64,000 nucleotides of DNA from Gibbula magus (lineage: Eukaryota; Mollusca; Gastropoda; Trochida; Trochidae). Position 1 is the first letter of the stretch; the number at the start of each line of letters is the position of its first letter. The stretch is from NCBI GenBank assembly GCA_936450465.1, contig OW388296.1:56472431-56536430 (forward strand). Direction: 5' to 3'. This document shows, piece by piece, positions 1 to 8,900 of the stretch. Under the pieces are notes generated by a model. That model searched no databases, was not told the DNA's origin, and saw only the letters and a list, made by a program, of their open reading frames with translations. A program made the translations under genes and the position numbers.

Positions 1-570
1 ATACCCACGACAATAAAACACAGGCGGCCAATGGGACCTACAGCGTGCTTTACGAGACAATAAAACATGCTCGTGATTTTAGACGTCAGTTAGATCGTCG
101 CTTAGCAAATGACGTCATTTTGTACGTCACTGTGATTGTTCAACGCAAGTGAATGTGTTCTGTGACGGGAGGCATAAATATTTTCAAAATATAGTTTATA
201 CCAACAACATTATATCTCCACGGTGTTAATATAAAAGCGAGTAACTGTTTAAGAGCATCTTCGTGTTTTATGCTCCCTGCTATGTTTTATTCAACGATAA
301 AGCACTCCAATTCGTCTTCTATTTCTTAAATAAAGCCACTGCCACAGATATGTATGCCAAGAGCAAGTCATATTTAGTGAGATCATGCTGTTTAGAACTT
401 ATTGTCACAATACATTATTATCACTAAGGCAATGTATCATTATTACTTAGGCAATACAAAACCCTTTATTCGTAGGTGTACATATACAAACTACAATGTC
501 CGGTTCTATAAAGGTGCCATTTATGTTTTTGACAGCACGTTTTAACACATAATTTAGAACAGGATACTCG
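1..570. other. Unassigned AT-rich sequence with one CRE-like palindrome
   Basis: No coding region is recognisable here. The only defined motif is a perfect TGACGTCA palindrome at 110-117, the consensus cyclic-AMP response element. A second ACGT-containing stretch (GTACGTCAC) follows within about 20 bases. The phrase ACAATAAAACA occurs twice in the first 70 bases, so the window may start inside a repeat. No TATA element or exon stands next to the motif, so a regulatory role is speculative. Confidence 0.3.
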
Positions 571-574
571 CAAG

Positions 575-900
575 AGTTCATAGACTGACAGTTTGTGAGA
601 ATAGTTTGTTACCAGCAACATTGGACAATCTCGATAGAAACAGGGACCAATTTTACCTTTCCTTTGTTTTATTTTATTTGAATTGATAATTGGTTGTGTG
701 AATGTTGGTTACGTGACAGATTTCATGTTGTTTATGTTTGAAAGCATGGCAGTTTGGATTTCAATATACTTTGCAGGGACTTGCAATTGGCATTTTCGCT
801 TCAATGAAACGTATGTAAATGAATGTGTGTTGTATTTCGTCCTCGCATTAATGGCCATATGCATCGTGTTAAACATTATCTATATGTTATTTTAATGCAT
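575..900 (+). repeat. Dispersed repeat R1, copy A
   Basis: This stretch is clearly related to 21,355-21,690, same orientation, about 20 kb away. Shared phrases include GAGAATAGTTT, TTGATAATTGGTTGTGT, TTTGAAAGCATGGCAGT and CCTCGCATTAATGG in the same order, separated by substitutions and short indels. Both copies keep an open frame in register starting FESMAV and ending with a hydrophobic stretch (LALMAICIVL here). The frame is 70 codons here and 63 in the partner. It could be a dispersed repeat or a duplicated small membrane-protein exon. I do not recognise the family. Confidence 0.6.
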
Positions 901-991
901 GTGTCATGTTCATATACAAAATACGAAAAACACTTACTTGAAAAGTACAGATATATGTGGTAAGTGTAAGATGCATAGTGTACTACTAACT

Positions 992-1797
992 TAACAAGAA
1001 AAAAGTGAGCATGGCTCACATACCCCCGCCATCCGCTATCCGTCCATTGAGAATTATAGATGTGAAGGTTACCATGTTTAAAAAACAGCTTCAAGCATCA
1101 TAATATTGTCAAAAATAATTTTAGGAACTGACTGTTATTACAAATTTCATTCACCCAGATGTAATATTTTTCAGGTAACCTAATTTTTCCCATTAGGGCA
1201 TCACACCGGTAATTTGTACCAATTTCAATTACAGATTCAAGGGCTTCATAACTCCGTAAAGAATAATATTTCGGAACTGGACTGTGAACTCGATGAAGAG
1301 TATCATCTGGACTACCTACATGTAAAACTGGACTACCTCCATATTAAATTTCATTCACCTAGATGTAATAGTTTCCGAGAAAACTTGTCCCCATTGGAGC
1401 ATCACAGTTCTTTTGGTAGCAAGTTCAATTCCGGATTCAAGGGCCATAACTCCATAAAAAAAATTATATTTCGGAACTGGTTTTCTCGATGAAGAGTATT
1501 GCCATGAGTACTCACAACCAAAATTTCATTCACCTAGGTTGAACAGTATCCGAGAAAACTTGTCCCCATTGAACACAATAAAACTAAGTCCAAAAAGTGA
1601 CGTTTCCATGGAAACGGCAACAAATATCAATCTCAGAAAATTGAAAATTGTCTGTGCGCGATCGGAAGAACATGGTTAACATCTGTACAAAGTTTGGTTG
1701 ATGTACCTTTGACGGTTTTTGAGAAAATTGACCGGACGGAAGGACGGACGGACGGAATGACCGCTATATACCCCCGCTTACTTCGTAGCGGGGATAG
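992..1797 (+). mobile_element. Helentron-like non-autonomous element H1, copy A
   Basis: The left end has a 6-bp-stem hairpin (GTGAGC-ATG-GCTCAC, near 1,006-1,020) followed by ACCCCCGCC. The body holds diverged tandem monomers of about 180 bp. Each contains TTTCATTCACCTAGATGTAATAG, phrases like GAGAAAACTTGTCCCC, and the AACTCCGTAAAG / ATATTTCGGAACTGG / CTCGATGAAGAGTAT series. The right end has an (ACGG)n microsatellite at about 1,737-1,755 and a terminal hairpin CCCCGCTTACTTCGTAGCGGGG. A tandem-repeat core, a tetranucleotide microsatellite and a terminal hairpin are the plan known for Helentron-associated elements (DINE-1-like, and oyster pearl elements). No protein is encoded. An inverted relative lies at 31.3-32.2 kb. 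Confidence 0.6.
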
Positions 1798-1799
1798 TT

Positions 1800-3904
1800 A
1801 TTTTGTACCACACTGTTCTGATTTATTAAAACCTAATTTTCAAAAAGTTTAACAACTGATTCCAGGTATTTTTGCAAATAGAGAACTATTACAAATGTCA
1901 CTTCCTTTGTTGTTTTCTCTAGCAAAGTATGACAACACACCGACTACATTTACTTTACACCAAGATGTACTATATCAAATGGTTGGTATACTGCAAATGC
2001 AATCACAATTCTCTACAGGCTACCGTTAAACGACGTCTTGTATTGAGGGCACCAAGACCAACCATTCCCTACGAGGCACGGCAACCACGCGCCTGTATCA
2101 CGCTGATGTCGATGAACAGATGATACATGTATGAGAAATTACTGGTATGTCTATGTACACTGTGTATTTAGTCTGGCAGTTTTAAGAAATTTGTGATAAA
2201 CAGTTTACTAGAAAGACGTTCAATCAATGGTTTCAAGGATGGAAAAAAAGCCTATAGGGAACGAATCGATGATCTGATTTTTAATGTGATTGAAACAATA
2301 TTTGCAAATGCATTTTATAATGTAAAGTGTTTATATACTTTTGTGTCCTGTTTCTTTTAAATTCGTATAAACATATTCTTTCAGGTCACCGGAGTAATGT
2401 GCTGAGGGATTATCTACAAGAGAACCTCTGACGACCAGAAAGCAGCTGTCTAGGAGATCCTCAGCGTCCAAAACGTTCAAACGTACCAGCTAATCAGTCA
2501 TTACCAGGTGATCTTGGAAAAGCCGAGCAAACGACTAAAAAAACAAAGTCTTCAGCCACTTTCCATTTCCAATGCCAGAACAGATGTGATTTAATACTGG
2601 AGACTTGCTTTGTAGTTGTTTTCATGTTGAAAAACAGTTTAATAAAGTATTCTTCGGGTAAAGGGCTGTAAAAAAAATCCTTGTGATTTCATGCAGAATG
2701 CCCGGAATTAACTGATAGAGGTTTAGCTCAGGAATTAAATACCTGAGAGCACAATAGAGTGACGTTACTGGAGGTTTATAAGTAGGTAAATAGATCTGTC
2801 ACTGAAGATCCTTGACTCGGCAGGGAACATCAATGCGAGCTCATTGGTCAGCATATATGGCAATCTCCAATCAGAGTTGGAAATTTAGGCCACTTCCTCC
2901 AAGATAGCGACTTTGTCCTCGATTTTTATTGATGTATTTCTGAGACACCATTTTGGCCCACTCAAGTTTGACGACTAAATAATCGTGTTTCAAGTGTCTT
3001 GAGAAATAATGCACTGCTTTTGTTGATGTTTGTTTTAATCGAAAGAGAAATCACTTTGTTAATTCTGTAGTATGTATTACGTGTAAAATGTGTGGTAACA
3101 TTTTGAAATGTGGAATTGTTTGGGCAGGGGGTAACATTCGCGTTGCATCAGTTTATTTATTAGTATAGAATGTATCGTATCGAAGTATTGAACCTAGGAA
3201 CTGTTTGTTTGCAGCAATACAAGTCCCTGTGAACATCAGTTGTATTACCAATGACAATTACAATAGTCTTGTCGACATGTGCTTCAACAAGTGAAACCTC
3301 TACTACAGATCTCACAAAGACATGTCCGCGTGTACATTTCAAACTCGTTTCGATTTTCGCAACAGAATATCTGTGTTTCTGGTAACTCTACTGCTGCCGA
3401 CAAAAAAGTTTAAATTGACGAAAATGGATAGAAACTAACAGCGAAAAACACTTTTGACATCTCATGAATAGGTCAAGGCAGTACTGTCATTTACCAAAAA
3501 AGAGAAAGGTTGAAATAAATTTACTTTAATTAACAATGGTATCTAAATGTATTTTTAAAAATAGGTGCCATCGCAATAGATAGCCGTATGGTATTGCAGA
3601 CTTTATCCATGTTATATTACTAGCACCCCGATATAAGTGAAATACTTTTGTTTTCATCATGGACATTATTTTGGTAACTTGACATGGATTTAAAAAGCTG
3701 ATGAAAAGAAGAAACCTGAAAATACTGACAAGAACATCATAGCTGACATAAGTAAAACAATTCCTGCCCACCTAGAGTATACAGGAAATTTATTAACTAA
3801 TGCCATGAGGAAAGGTCTCATTTCACAACATGCAAAAGACACAAAGACAAAACCAGCCATTCGTAGCCTGTACAAAATTAACACACAGTATGCAGGAGCC
3901 CCTT
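1800..3904. other. Unassigned intergenic sequence
   Basis: No recognisable gene. A pyrimidine-rich tract ending CTTTCAG at about 2,385 precedes a region (2,390-2,600) with several short open frames that I could not assign. It may be transposon debris or an exon of an unseen gene. The remainder is AT-rich with no clear repeat or splice structure. Confidence 0.4.
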
Positions 3905-4251
3905 AACAAGAGTGAGTGAGTGAGTGAGTGACGCCGCTTTCAAGAGTATTTCACTTATATCGCGGCTGCTAGTATTATGGCAGGGAGAAAGCCCGCAACG
4001 CCATGTGGCTATGCACTGCGGTGAAACCTGCGAGCAGCGGCTGGAACTAGCGAACCATGGGTGGTACTACGCTGAAATTCAGTGTAGCATTGCACCCAAA
4101 CCTTACTGCGTGTAGAACAGTTCTCTACTGCAGACAAAGTTGCCGTGCCCCTGGCGGGATTCGAACCCCGGACCTCTTGATCCGAAGCCGAACGCGCTAA
4201 CTACTGCGCCCTGCGCCCCCCCCCCCCCCCCCCCCCCCCCCCCAAAACAAG
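3905..4251 (-). mobile_element. tRNA-Arg-derived SINE, apparently complete
   Basis: Read on the minus strand, the element begins at about 4,215 with a tRNA-like head. It has an A-box-like TAGTTAGCGCG, an anticodon loop CTTCGGA (anticodon TCG, Arg), and a B box GGTTCGAATCCC. A body of about 200 bp follows, then the conserved GCGGCGTCACTCACTCAC 3' end, giving a (TCAC)n tail at about 3,910-3,930. On the plus strand the tail reads as repeated GAGT next to GACGCCGC. The 28-C run at 4,216-4,243 abuts the head. AACAAGA occurs on both sides (from 3,905 and from 4,246), a plausible target-site duplication. A tail-only relative lies at 5.67 kb. Confidence 0.7.
4216..4243. repeat. Homopolymer (C)28
   Basis: An uninterrupted run of 28 C residues lies directly beside the 5' head of the SINE, so the SINE strand begins with a G run. 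Such a long homopolymer may be length-uncertain in the assembly. Confidence 0.9.
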
Positions 4252-4429
4252 AAGTAGAATGTGATGAAAGAGTGCTGCATTTCTTTATGAGTGCTGCATT
4301 TCTTTATGAGTTCTGATAATCCTAACCTTACTTTAGACCTCTGAAGTCAACAGGAAGACATACAGACAGAAACGGATTGATTTGATTTCTGGGAGATAAA
4401 TCTGGTGAACATGGAAGGAGTAAGAATGA

Positions 4430-6240
4430 GTGTGGTTATATGCTATTTGCAGTCTCGGTTCCTGATTTAATAAAACAGGTACAAAAAGATTATAACATGA
4501 AGTCATTCCATCAGATTCATGGGTCAGAATGAACTTTTACTCATCAAATCCTCACACTGAAAATACCATGAACTACACTGGCCGCAGGTTTTGATTTTCA
4601 TCAATATCACTTGATGAAGCAGATGGCTGTTCATTATGTAGAACATTCATATATCATTGCTGTTGATGAAAAGGCAACCATTCGAGATAGATAACAGACC
4701 AGACTCCATGGAATTACGTCCCAACAATCGAAATTTCACTACACCAGTGAAACTCCAATTTTTGTTCTAGATCATGAGTATGTACAGTGTATGTGGTATT
4801 GTGCAATCGATGTTGGTTCACATTGACATTCCAGAAGATAAGAACGAATGATTTATGATGGAAATGTGCATGTGACTGTTAAGGACAACATATTTTGGCA
4901 TGCTGTAAAAATACTACAATTCTCAGGGAGGTAAGTTCAGTGGATGGTTTGAATGCAGACACAAACCATTATTCAGATGGTGGTTCTGATCACAGAACAA
5001 CATACGAAACTGTTCAACTATCTGCAGACTTTCCTTGCCTTGGACTTGGACATGTATACTGCTGATAGAACAGCGACCTGCCAGTCCTGTCCTATACTAA
5101 TCCAGCAGAACGGATAATGTGTTTCCTAAACTTTGGAAGTCAACTTGTAAAGATATGTAAGTCAGATGAAGAGAGTCAAGGACTTTGCTGGGCTAGAAGA
5201 TTTCATGAGACATCATTGTCAACCCCGCCATTACACATTCCAAGTCTGTAAAAATTTCATTTAAAGGTAAGTTCACCTCTTCAACTTAAATTTTTGGTTT
5301 GTGCTGACATTGTTCAAGTGACAAGTTCTGAATAATTTGTTGACATATTCTTATAAAAGTTTCATTAATAGGATAACTTCCAATATCTATACTGTATGTA
5401 TTGTAAAATATGTAATTGTTTATTTCCCAAATTTATTAATCACAATATTCATTACTAATATGTTTCCACTGCCTATATTTTTAGGTCTGGAGAGTTGTGA
5501 GGAATGTGTACTCAACCCACCCTGTCTGCCAGATGATGTCTTGAAGTAGCTTTCCTAGGTGCCTTATCCAGTCAGTGAGGAAGGAAATGAAGACCAATAC
5601 AAGAGCGTTGATGAAAGTTATAGTATGGCAACAAACGACAAACAAAGGCCAAGCTTAAAAGTTGCGGCCCCAACCAACTGACTGAGTGAGTGAGTTGGGG
5701 TTTAACGCCGCTTTCAAGAGTATTTCACTTATATCGCGGTTGCTAGTATTATGGTAGGGAGAAAGTCCACAACCCAACCAACTGAGAATGACAAGGAAAA
5801 CAAGAAGCGTCTGACAATTGGTACGATTCATTGAGCAAGATGTGTAAAAGATGATTTATTAGAACCAGTAAATTATATTAGACACAAAACAATATGCATG
5901 AATAGAAGTATTCAATTATCCCACCCTCAGGTTTATGGGCTTAAAATGGTCCAATTTTATGTATATATTGTGATTGCATAAATTTATAAAAAAATATATA
6001 TTTGTCATTGACAGATAAAGCCCGCCAATCCTTTTTACGCATAGTGTGGTAAGAGGGAAGTCATTTACTGTGCTGCCAAGCTAACCTCACGACAGGAGCT
6101 CTTCATTCAGTGTCGGGAAGTAGAACTGATCTACACTTGGCTCCCACTCTAAATTGTGGGTCCAGGATGTCCTGGTGGTGGGGAAGGACTGAACTGCCCC
6201 TCTCCAATTGAAACGGCATATATTTCACGTGAGTGATAAC
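4430..6240 (+). pseudogene. Decayed multi-exon gene of a transposon-associated protein family (DGGxDH / NPxER type)
   Basis: Conceptual translation in shifting frames gives an ordered series of motifs. They are AVDEKATI (about 4,659), LDHEY (about 4,767), VHVTVKDNIF (about 4,866), DGGSDHRTTYETVQL (4,976), LDLDMYTADRTAT (about 5,040), NPAERIMCFLNFGSQ (5,099), CEECVLNPPCLPDDVL (about 5,499), SEEGNEDQYKSVDESY (about 5,575), RPSLK (about 5,646), AKLTSRQELF (about 6,077) and GLNCPSPIETAYIS (about 6,187). From memory this order matches large uncharacterised proteins that are multicopy in corals and molluscs and look transposon-derived. I cannot name a catalytic activity. A GT-AG intron fits 5,267-5,484, and a second acceptor (TTGACAG) sits at 6,014. 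Stops and frameshifts are scattered throughout. A SINE tail interrupts the second intron region at 5.67-5.78 kb. Confidence 0.55.
5670..5775 (-). mobile_element. SINE 3'-end fragment, same family as 3.9 kb
   Basis: The plus strand shows GAGTGAGTGAGT, then TTTAACGCCGC and TTTCAAGAGTATTTCACTTATATCGCGG, nearly identical to the tail half of the SINE at 3.9 kb. The tRNA-like head is missing, so this is a 5'-truncated copy on the minus strand. It lies inside the decayed gene at 4.4-6.2 kb. CCAACCAACTGA occurs on both sides (about 5,670 and 5,774), a possible target-site duplication of about 12 bp. Confidence 0.65.
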
Positions 6241-6244
6241 ATGT

Positions 6245-7045
6245 TACCCTTTAAAATAAATTAAACTGGAAATATTTAGAAAGTTTTATCATTGTTCATA
6301 ATTGAATATTTAAAATTAGGTAGTCATTATTTAACTTTTTGTGTTCATGTTGAACAATTTGACTACAACTTTTGGTTTTGCTTGTTATTACATTTATTAA
6401 TTTTAAATTTCAGGTGCGACTGTAAAGTGTATGCTTTCACTGCGGAGACACTGATTGTCATGAAGGTGAAGAAATTATACGCATCATACAGCATAAAGTA
6501 TAGAAAATATGAATTCATATTCGAACCAGAAAGATACCTGTATATAGTAATAACAAATAAGTTGCTTTAAACTTAGATCAAATTTGAGATACTAGTTATG
6601 TTCGTAATGTATGACCCGGGATTCCAACACGCAACCCTTCGTTTGTTACGCCTTTAGGCTACAAGGATTGTCGGAAACCATATGATGGTTTGTCAGTAAG
6701 AACCCTATACAGACTGTTAAAGTGTGAAACGCATGGAGATCGTGCTGAAACATGAAATGCAGGAGTTTTGGCTGTCTGTCAAGTCGCTTTGCAAGAAAGA
6801 TGCCATGCACTTGCGTGGATGAATCTTTTCATTAGGGCCAAAGCTACGTGTACCATATCCAATGAATGGGCACCTGGATTTGCAAAATACATATTTGTGT
6901 TACATAACTGAAATGTATTTTTTCTATTGTTTATAATGCAAGATAACCAGATATAAATGGTTCGATCACGTCATACATGTACATGGATTAAGATGTTGAA
7001 TGCATTCGGAGCAGTTGATTCGTGGCTCGTTGACTTTTTTTTTAT
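6245..7045. other. Unassigned sequence with decayed tRNA-like debris
   Basis: No gene is recognised. At 6,600-6,655 the minus strand reads GTAGCCTAAAGGCGTAAC followed later by GTTGGAATCCCGGG, a weakened A-box/B-box pair suggesting an old tRNA-derived SINE head. The open frame at 6,292-6,570 has no recognisable motif. Part of it could be an extension of the upstream decayed gene, but I see no supporting motif. Confidence 0.35.
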
Positions 7046-7181
7046 GCAGTCGCCATTACCGTATATGTCCCGTTTGCAACACTGTAATAGAGGACGAATA
7101 TAATTTTACTCTTGTATGTCAATTTTACAAGGATTTAAAATAACATGTATCCCGGAATACATTTGGAAATCACTGTCTATT

Positions 7182-7261
7182 CATAAATTTAAGCCGCTAA
7201 TGGCTGTAATACTGCCGAAGCGGCGTTAAACAATAACTCACTCACTCACTCATAAATTTAA
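7182..7261 (+). mobile_element. Short SINE tail insertion with 11-bp target-site duplication
   Basis: A segment of about 58 bp (AGCCGCTAATGGC ... GCGGCGTTAAAC ... (ACTC)n) is flanked by TCATAAATTTA on both sides (about 7,181-7,191 and 7,250-7,260). Removing the insert and one duplicate restores the LINE reading frame HKFKQLL. The insert is the reverse orientation of the (GAGT)n/ACGCCGC tail at 3.9 and 5.7 kb. It lacks any tRNA head, so it is an extreme 5' truncation. Confidence 0.75.
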
Positions 7262-7547
7262 ACAATTGTTGTGTACATCTCAGGAAAGTATTACCAGATG
7301 TTTACAGTATTATTATCCCCCGCCACGAAGTGGAAGGGGGATATAGGTTTGGGCTCCGTCCGTCCGTCCGTCCGAGATACAGGGGACAGCTTTTCTCAGA
7401 AACCGTTTAAGATAGGGTTACCAAATTTGATGAGCTGCTTGAGGGCATGAATACCTTGATGGAGATCGAAAATGAGAAGCGTGCAATTATTTTTTCCGGA
7501 GTTATTGCCCTTGTTCCCTATTTTTGGAGTTTGTTCATGGTATCTCC

Positions 7548-8070
7548 TAAAGTGGCTGTCACAACCCGTCGTACGTGCAGCTGCGTGCTGTCTACCGACA
7601 AAAACGTGGGGTAAATTGGGGAATTCGTGCGTCCTCGGTACCGACGCCGTACCGATTTTGGACAAATTTGGAGCACGCAGACTCGTCGTAGAACTTTTAG
7701 TGCATGCAGAACTTTCGCTGCGTGCAGTCTACGAACGGACTGCGAATTTTCCTCCGTACGATCGACGTGCGTGCCCTGTACGACAACCGAACGCACAACG
7801 CACCGACATCACGCGTTTTTTTTCAAGCTTACCCACTCACACTTTCTCTACGAACGACCCACGTTGCACGTGCGTACAACGTGCGTTGTACGTGCGTAGT
7901 TCGTCCTTACTCGGCACGTCCAAAGTTTAACTATCAAATAATTAAAGAAAACTCACGTCGATCGTACCGAGTAAGCACGTACCGAGTAAGCACGTTCCCC
8001 AATTTACCCCACGTTTTTGTCGGTAGACAGCACGCAGCTGCACGTACGACGGGTTGTGACAGCCGCTTTA
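7548..8070. mobile_element. CpG-rich element with 76-bp terminal inverted repeats
   Basis: The outer 76 bases (7,548-7,623) are the reverse complement of 7,995-8,070 with a single mismatch (7,553 versus 8,065). Ends read TAAAGTGGCTGTCAC and GTGACAGCCGCTTTA. The interior is rich in CGTACG/GTGCGT words, unlike the AT-rich surroundings, and contains a direct repeat CGTACCGAGTAAGCACG near 7,965-7,994 and hairpins around 7,865-7,900. A third, shorter copy of the end (GATGGGTTGTGACAGC) occurs at about 8,145-8,160, so the true right boundary may be 8,160. Open frames up to 152 codons here follow the GC bias and show no transposase motif. It is probably a MITE or fold-back transposon. Confidence 0.7.
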
Positions 8071-8154
8071 ATCCACCCTACGTTTTCAGAAAAACGTAGC
8101 GACCGTGGCCTCCCCAAAAAAATGTACGAACGAATTGCACGCACGATGGGTTGT

Positions 8155-8830
8155 GACAGCTTTTCTCAGAAACCATTTAAGATAGGGTTACCAAATTTGA
8201 TGTGTTTCTTGAAGGCATGAATACCTTGATGGAGTTCGAAAATGAGAAGCGTGCAAATATTTGTTTTGGAGTTATTGCCCTTGTTCCGTATTTTTGGATT
8301 TTTGTTCATGGTATCTCCAAAGGGGACAGCTTTTCTCAGAAACCATTTAAGATAGGGTTACCAAATTTGATGTGTTTCTTGAAGGCATGAATACCTTGAT
8401 GGAGTTCGAAAATGAGAAGCGTGCAAATATTTGTTTTGGAGTTATTGCCCTTGTTCCGTATTTTTGGATTTTGTTCATGGTATCTCCAAAGGGGACAGCT
8501 TTTCTCAGAAACCATTTAAGATAGGGTTACCAAATTTGATGTGTTTCTTGAAGGCATGAATACCTTGATGGAGTTCGATAATGAGAAGCGTGCAAATATT
8601 TGCTTTGGAGTTATTGCCCTTTTTCCGTATTCTTGGACTTTGTTCATGGTATCTCCAAAGGGGACAGCTTCTCCAAAGGGGACAGCTTTTCTCAGAAACC
8701 ATTTAAGATAGGAGAACCAAAATTGGTGTGTTGCTTGAGGGCTAACATACCTTGATGGAATGAACATGAGTAATGCACAATTATTTCGAATTATTGCCCT
8801 TTTTCCAATTTCTTGGCTCTGGCGGGGGAT
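8155..8830. repeat. Tandem monomers of H2 (about 170 bp each)
   Basis: Near-identical monomers start at about 8,155, 8,321, 8,491 and 8,679, each beginning GACAGCTTTTCTCAG and ending ATGGTATCTCCAAAG. The 8,155-8,490 pair is almost identical and the last monomer is more diverged. An 18-bp local duplication (CTCCAAAGGGGACAGCTT) precedes the last one. A first monomer lies at 7,381-7,548 before the nested insertion. Diverged relatives occur at 34.9-35.1 kb. Confidence 0.85.
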
Positions 8831-8900
8831 GTTGATGACTATGTCTTCTTGTATTTACCATGCCTTTACAAAAAGAACTATGTATTTACAGACACTTTAA

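Larger units (their letters stand above)
7310..8835 (-). mobile_element. Helentron-like element H2 with tandem-monomer core
   Basis: The left end carries a GC hairpin (CCCCCGCCACGAAGTGGAAGGGGG, 7,318-7,341) followed by a (CCGT)n microsatellite at about 7,358-7,373. The core is a series of about 170-bp monomers starting GGGGACAGCTTTTCTCAG. The far end is GGCGGGGGATG at about 8,821. This is the same architecture as H1 in opposite orientation but with unrelated monomers, so it is a second family. It is inserted into the LINE end. A different element is nested in the first monomer. No transposase frame is present, so it is non-autonomous. Confidence 0.6.
7051..8900 (+). pseudogene. LINE reverse-transcriptase protein C-terminus, split by nested insertions
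   Basis: The frame at 7,051-7,140 reads ICPVCN, IEDEYNF and LVCQFYKDL. This is the cysteine/histidine-type tail (CPxC...EDExHF...CPxY) seen at the end of many mollusc non-LTR retrotransposon proteins. It continues as YIWKSLSIHKF, is interrupted by a SINE tail (7,193-7,250), and resumes in frame as KQLLCTSQESITRCLQYYY. A second interruption by a Helentron-like element follows. The true end, IYHAFTKRTMYLQTL and a stop, is at 8,853-8,900. A 3' UTR-like GGGCCGTTGGCCTCATT follows at about 8,932. A stop at 7,141 shows the copy is dead. Rebuilding the order across both insertions is my inference, but the frame continuity across the SINE is directly visible. Confidence 0.6.

Noticed and set aside
4140..4215. 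tRNA-Arg gene
   Set aside because: It is the head of the SINE at 3.9-4.25 kb, and its anticodon stem has mismatches.
7472..8099. Overlapping long frames on both strands (up to 152 codons)
   Set aside because: They lie in the CpG-rich TIR element and H2 monomers, occur in several frames at once, and show no protein motif.
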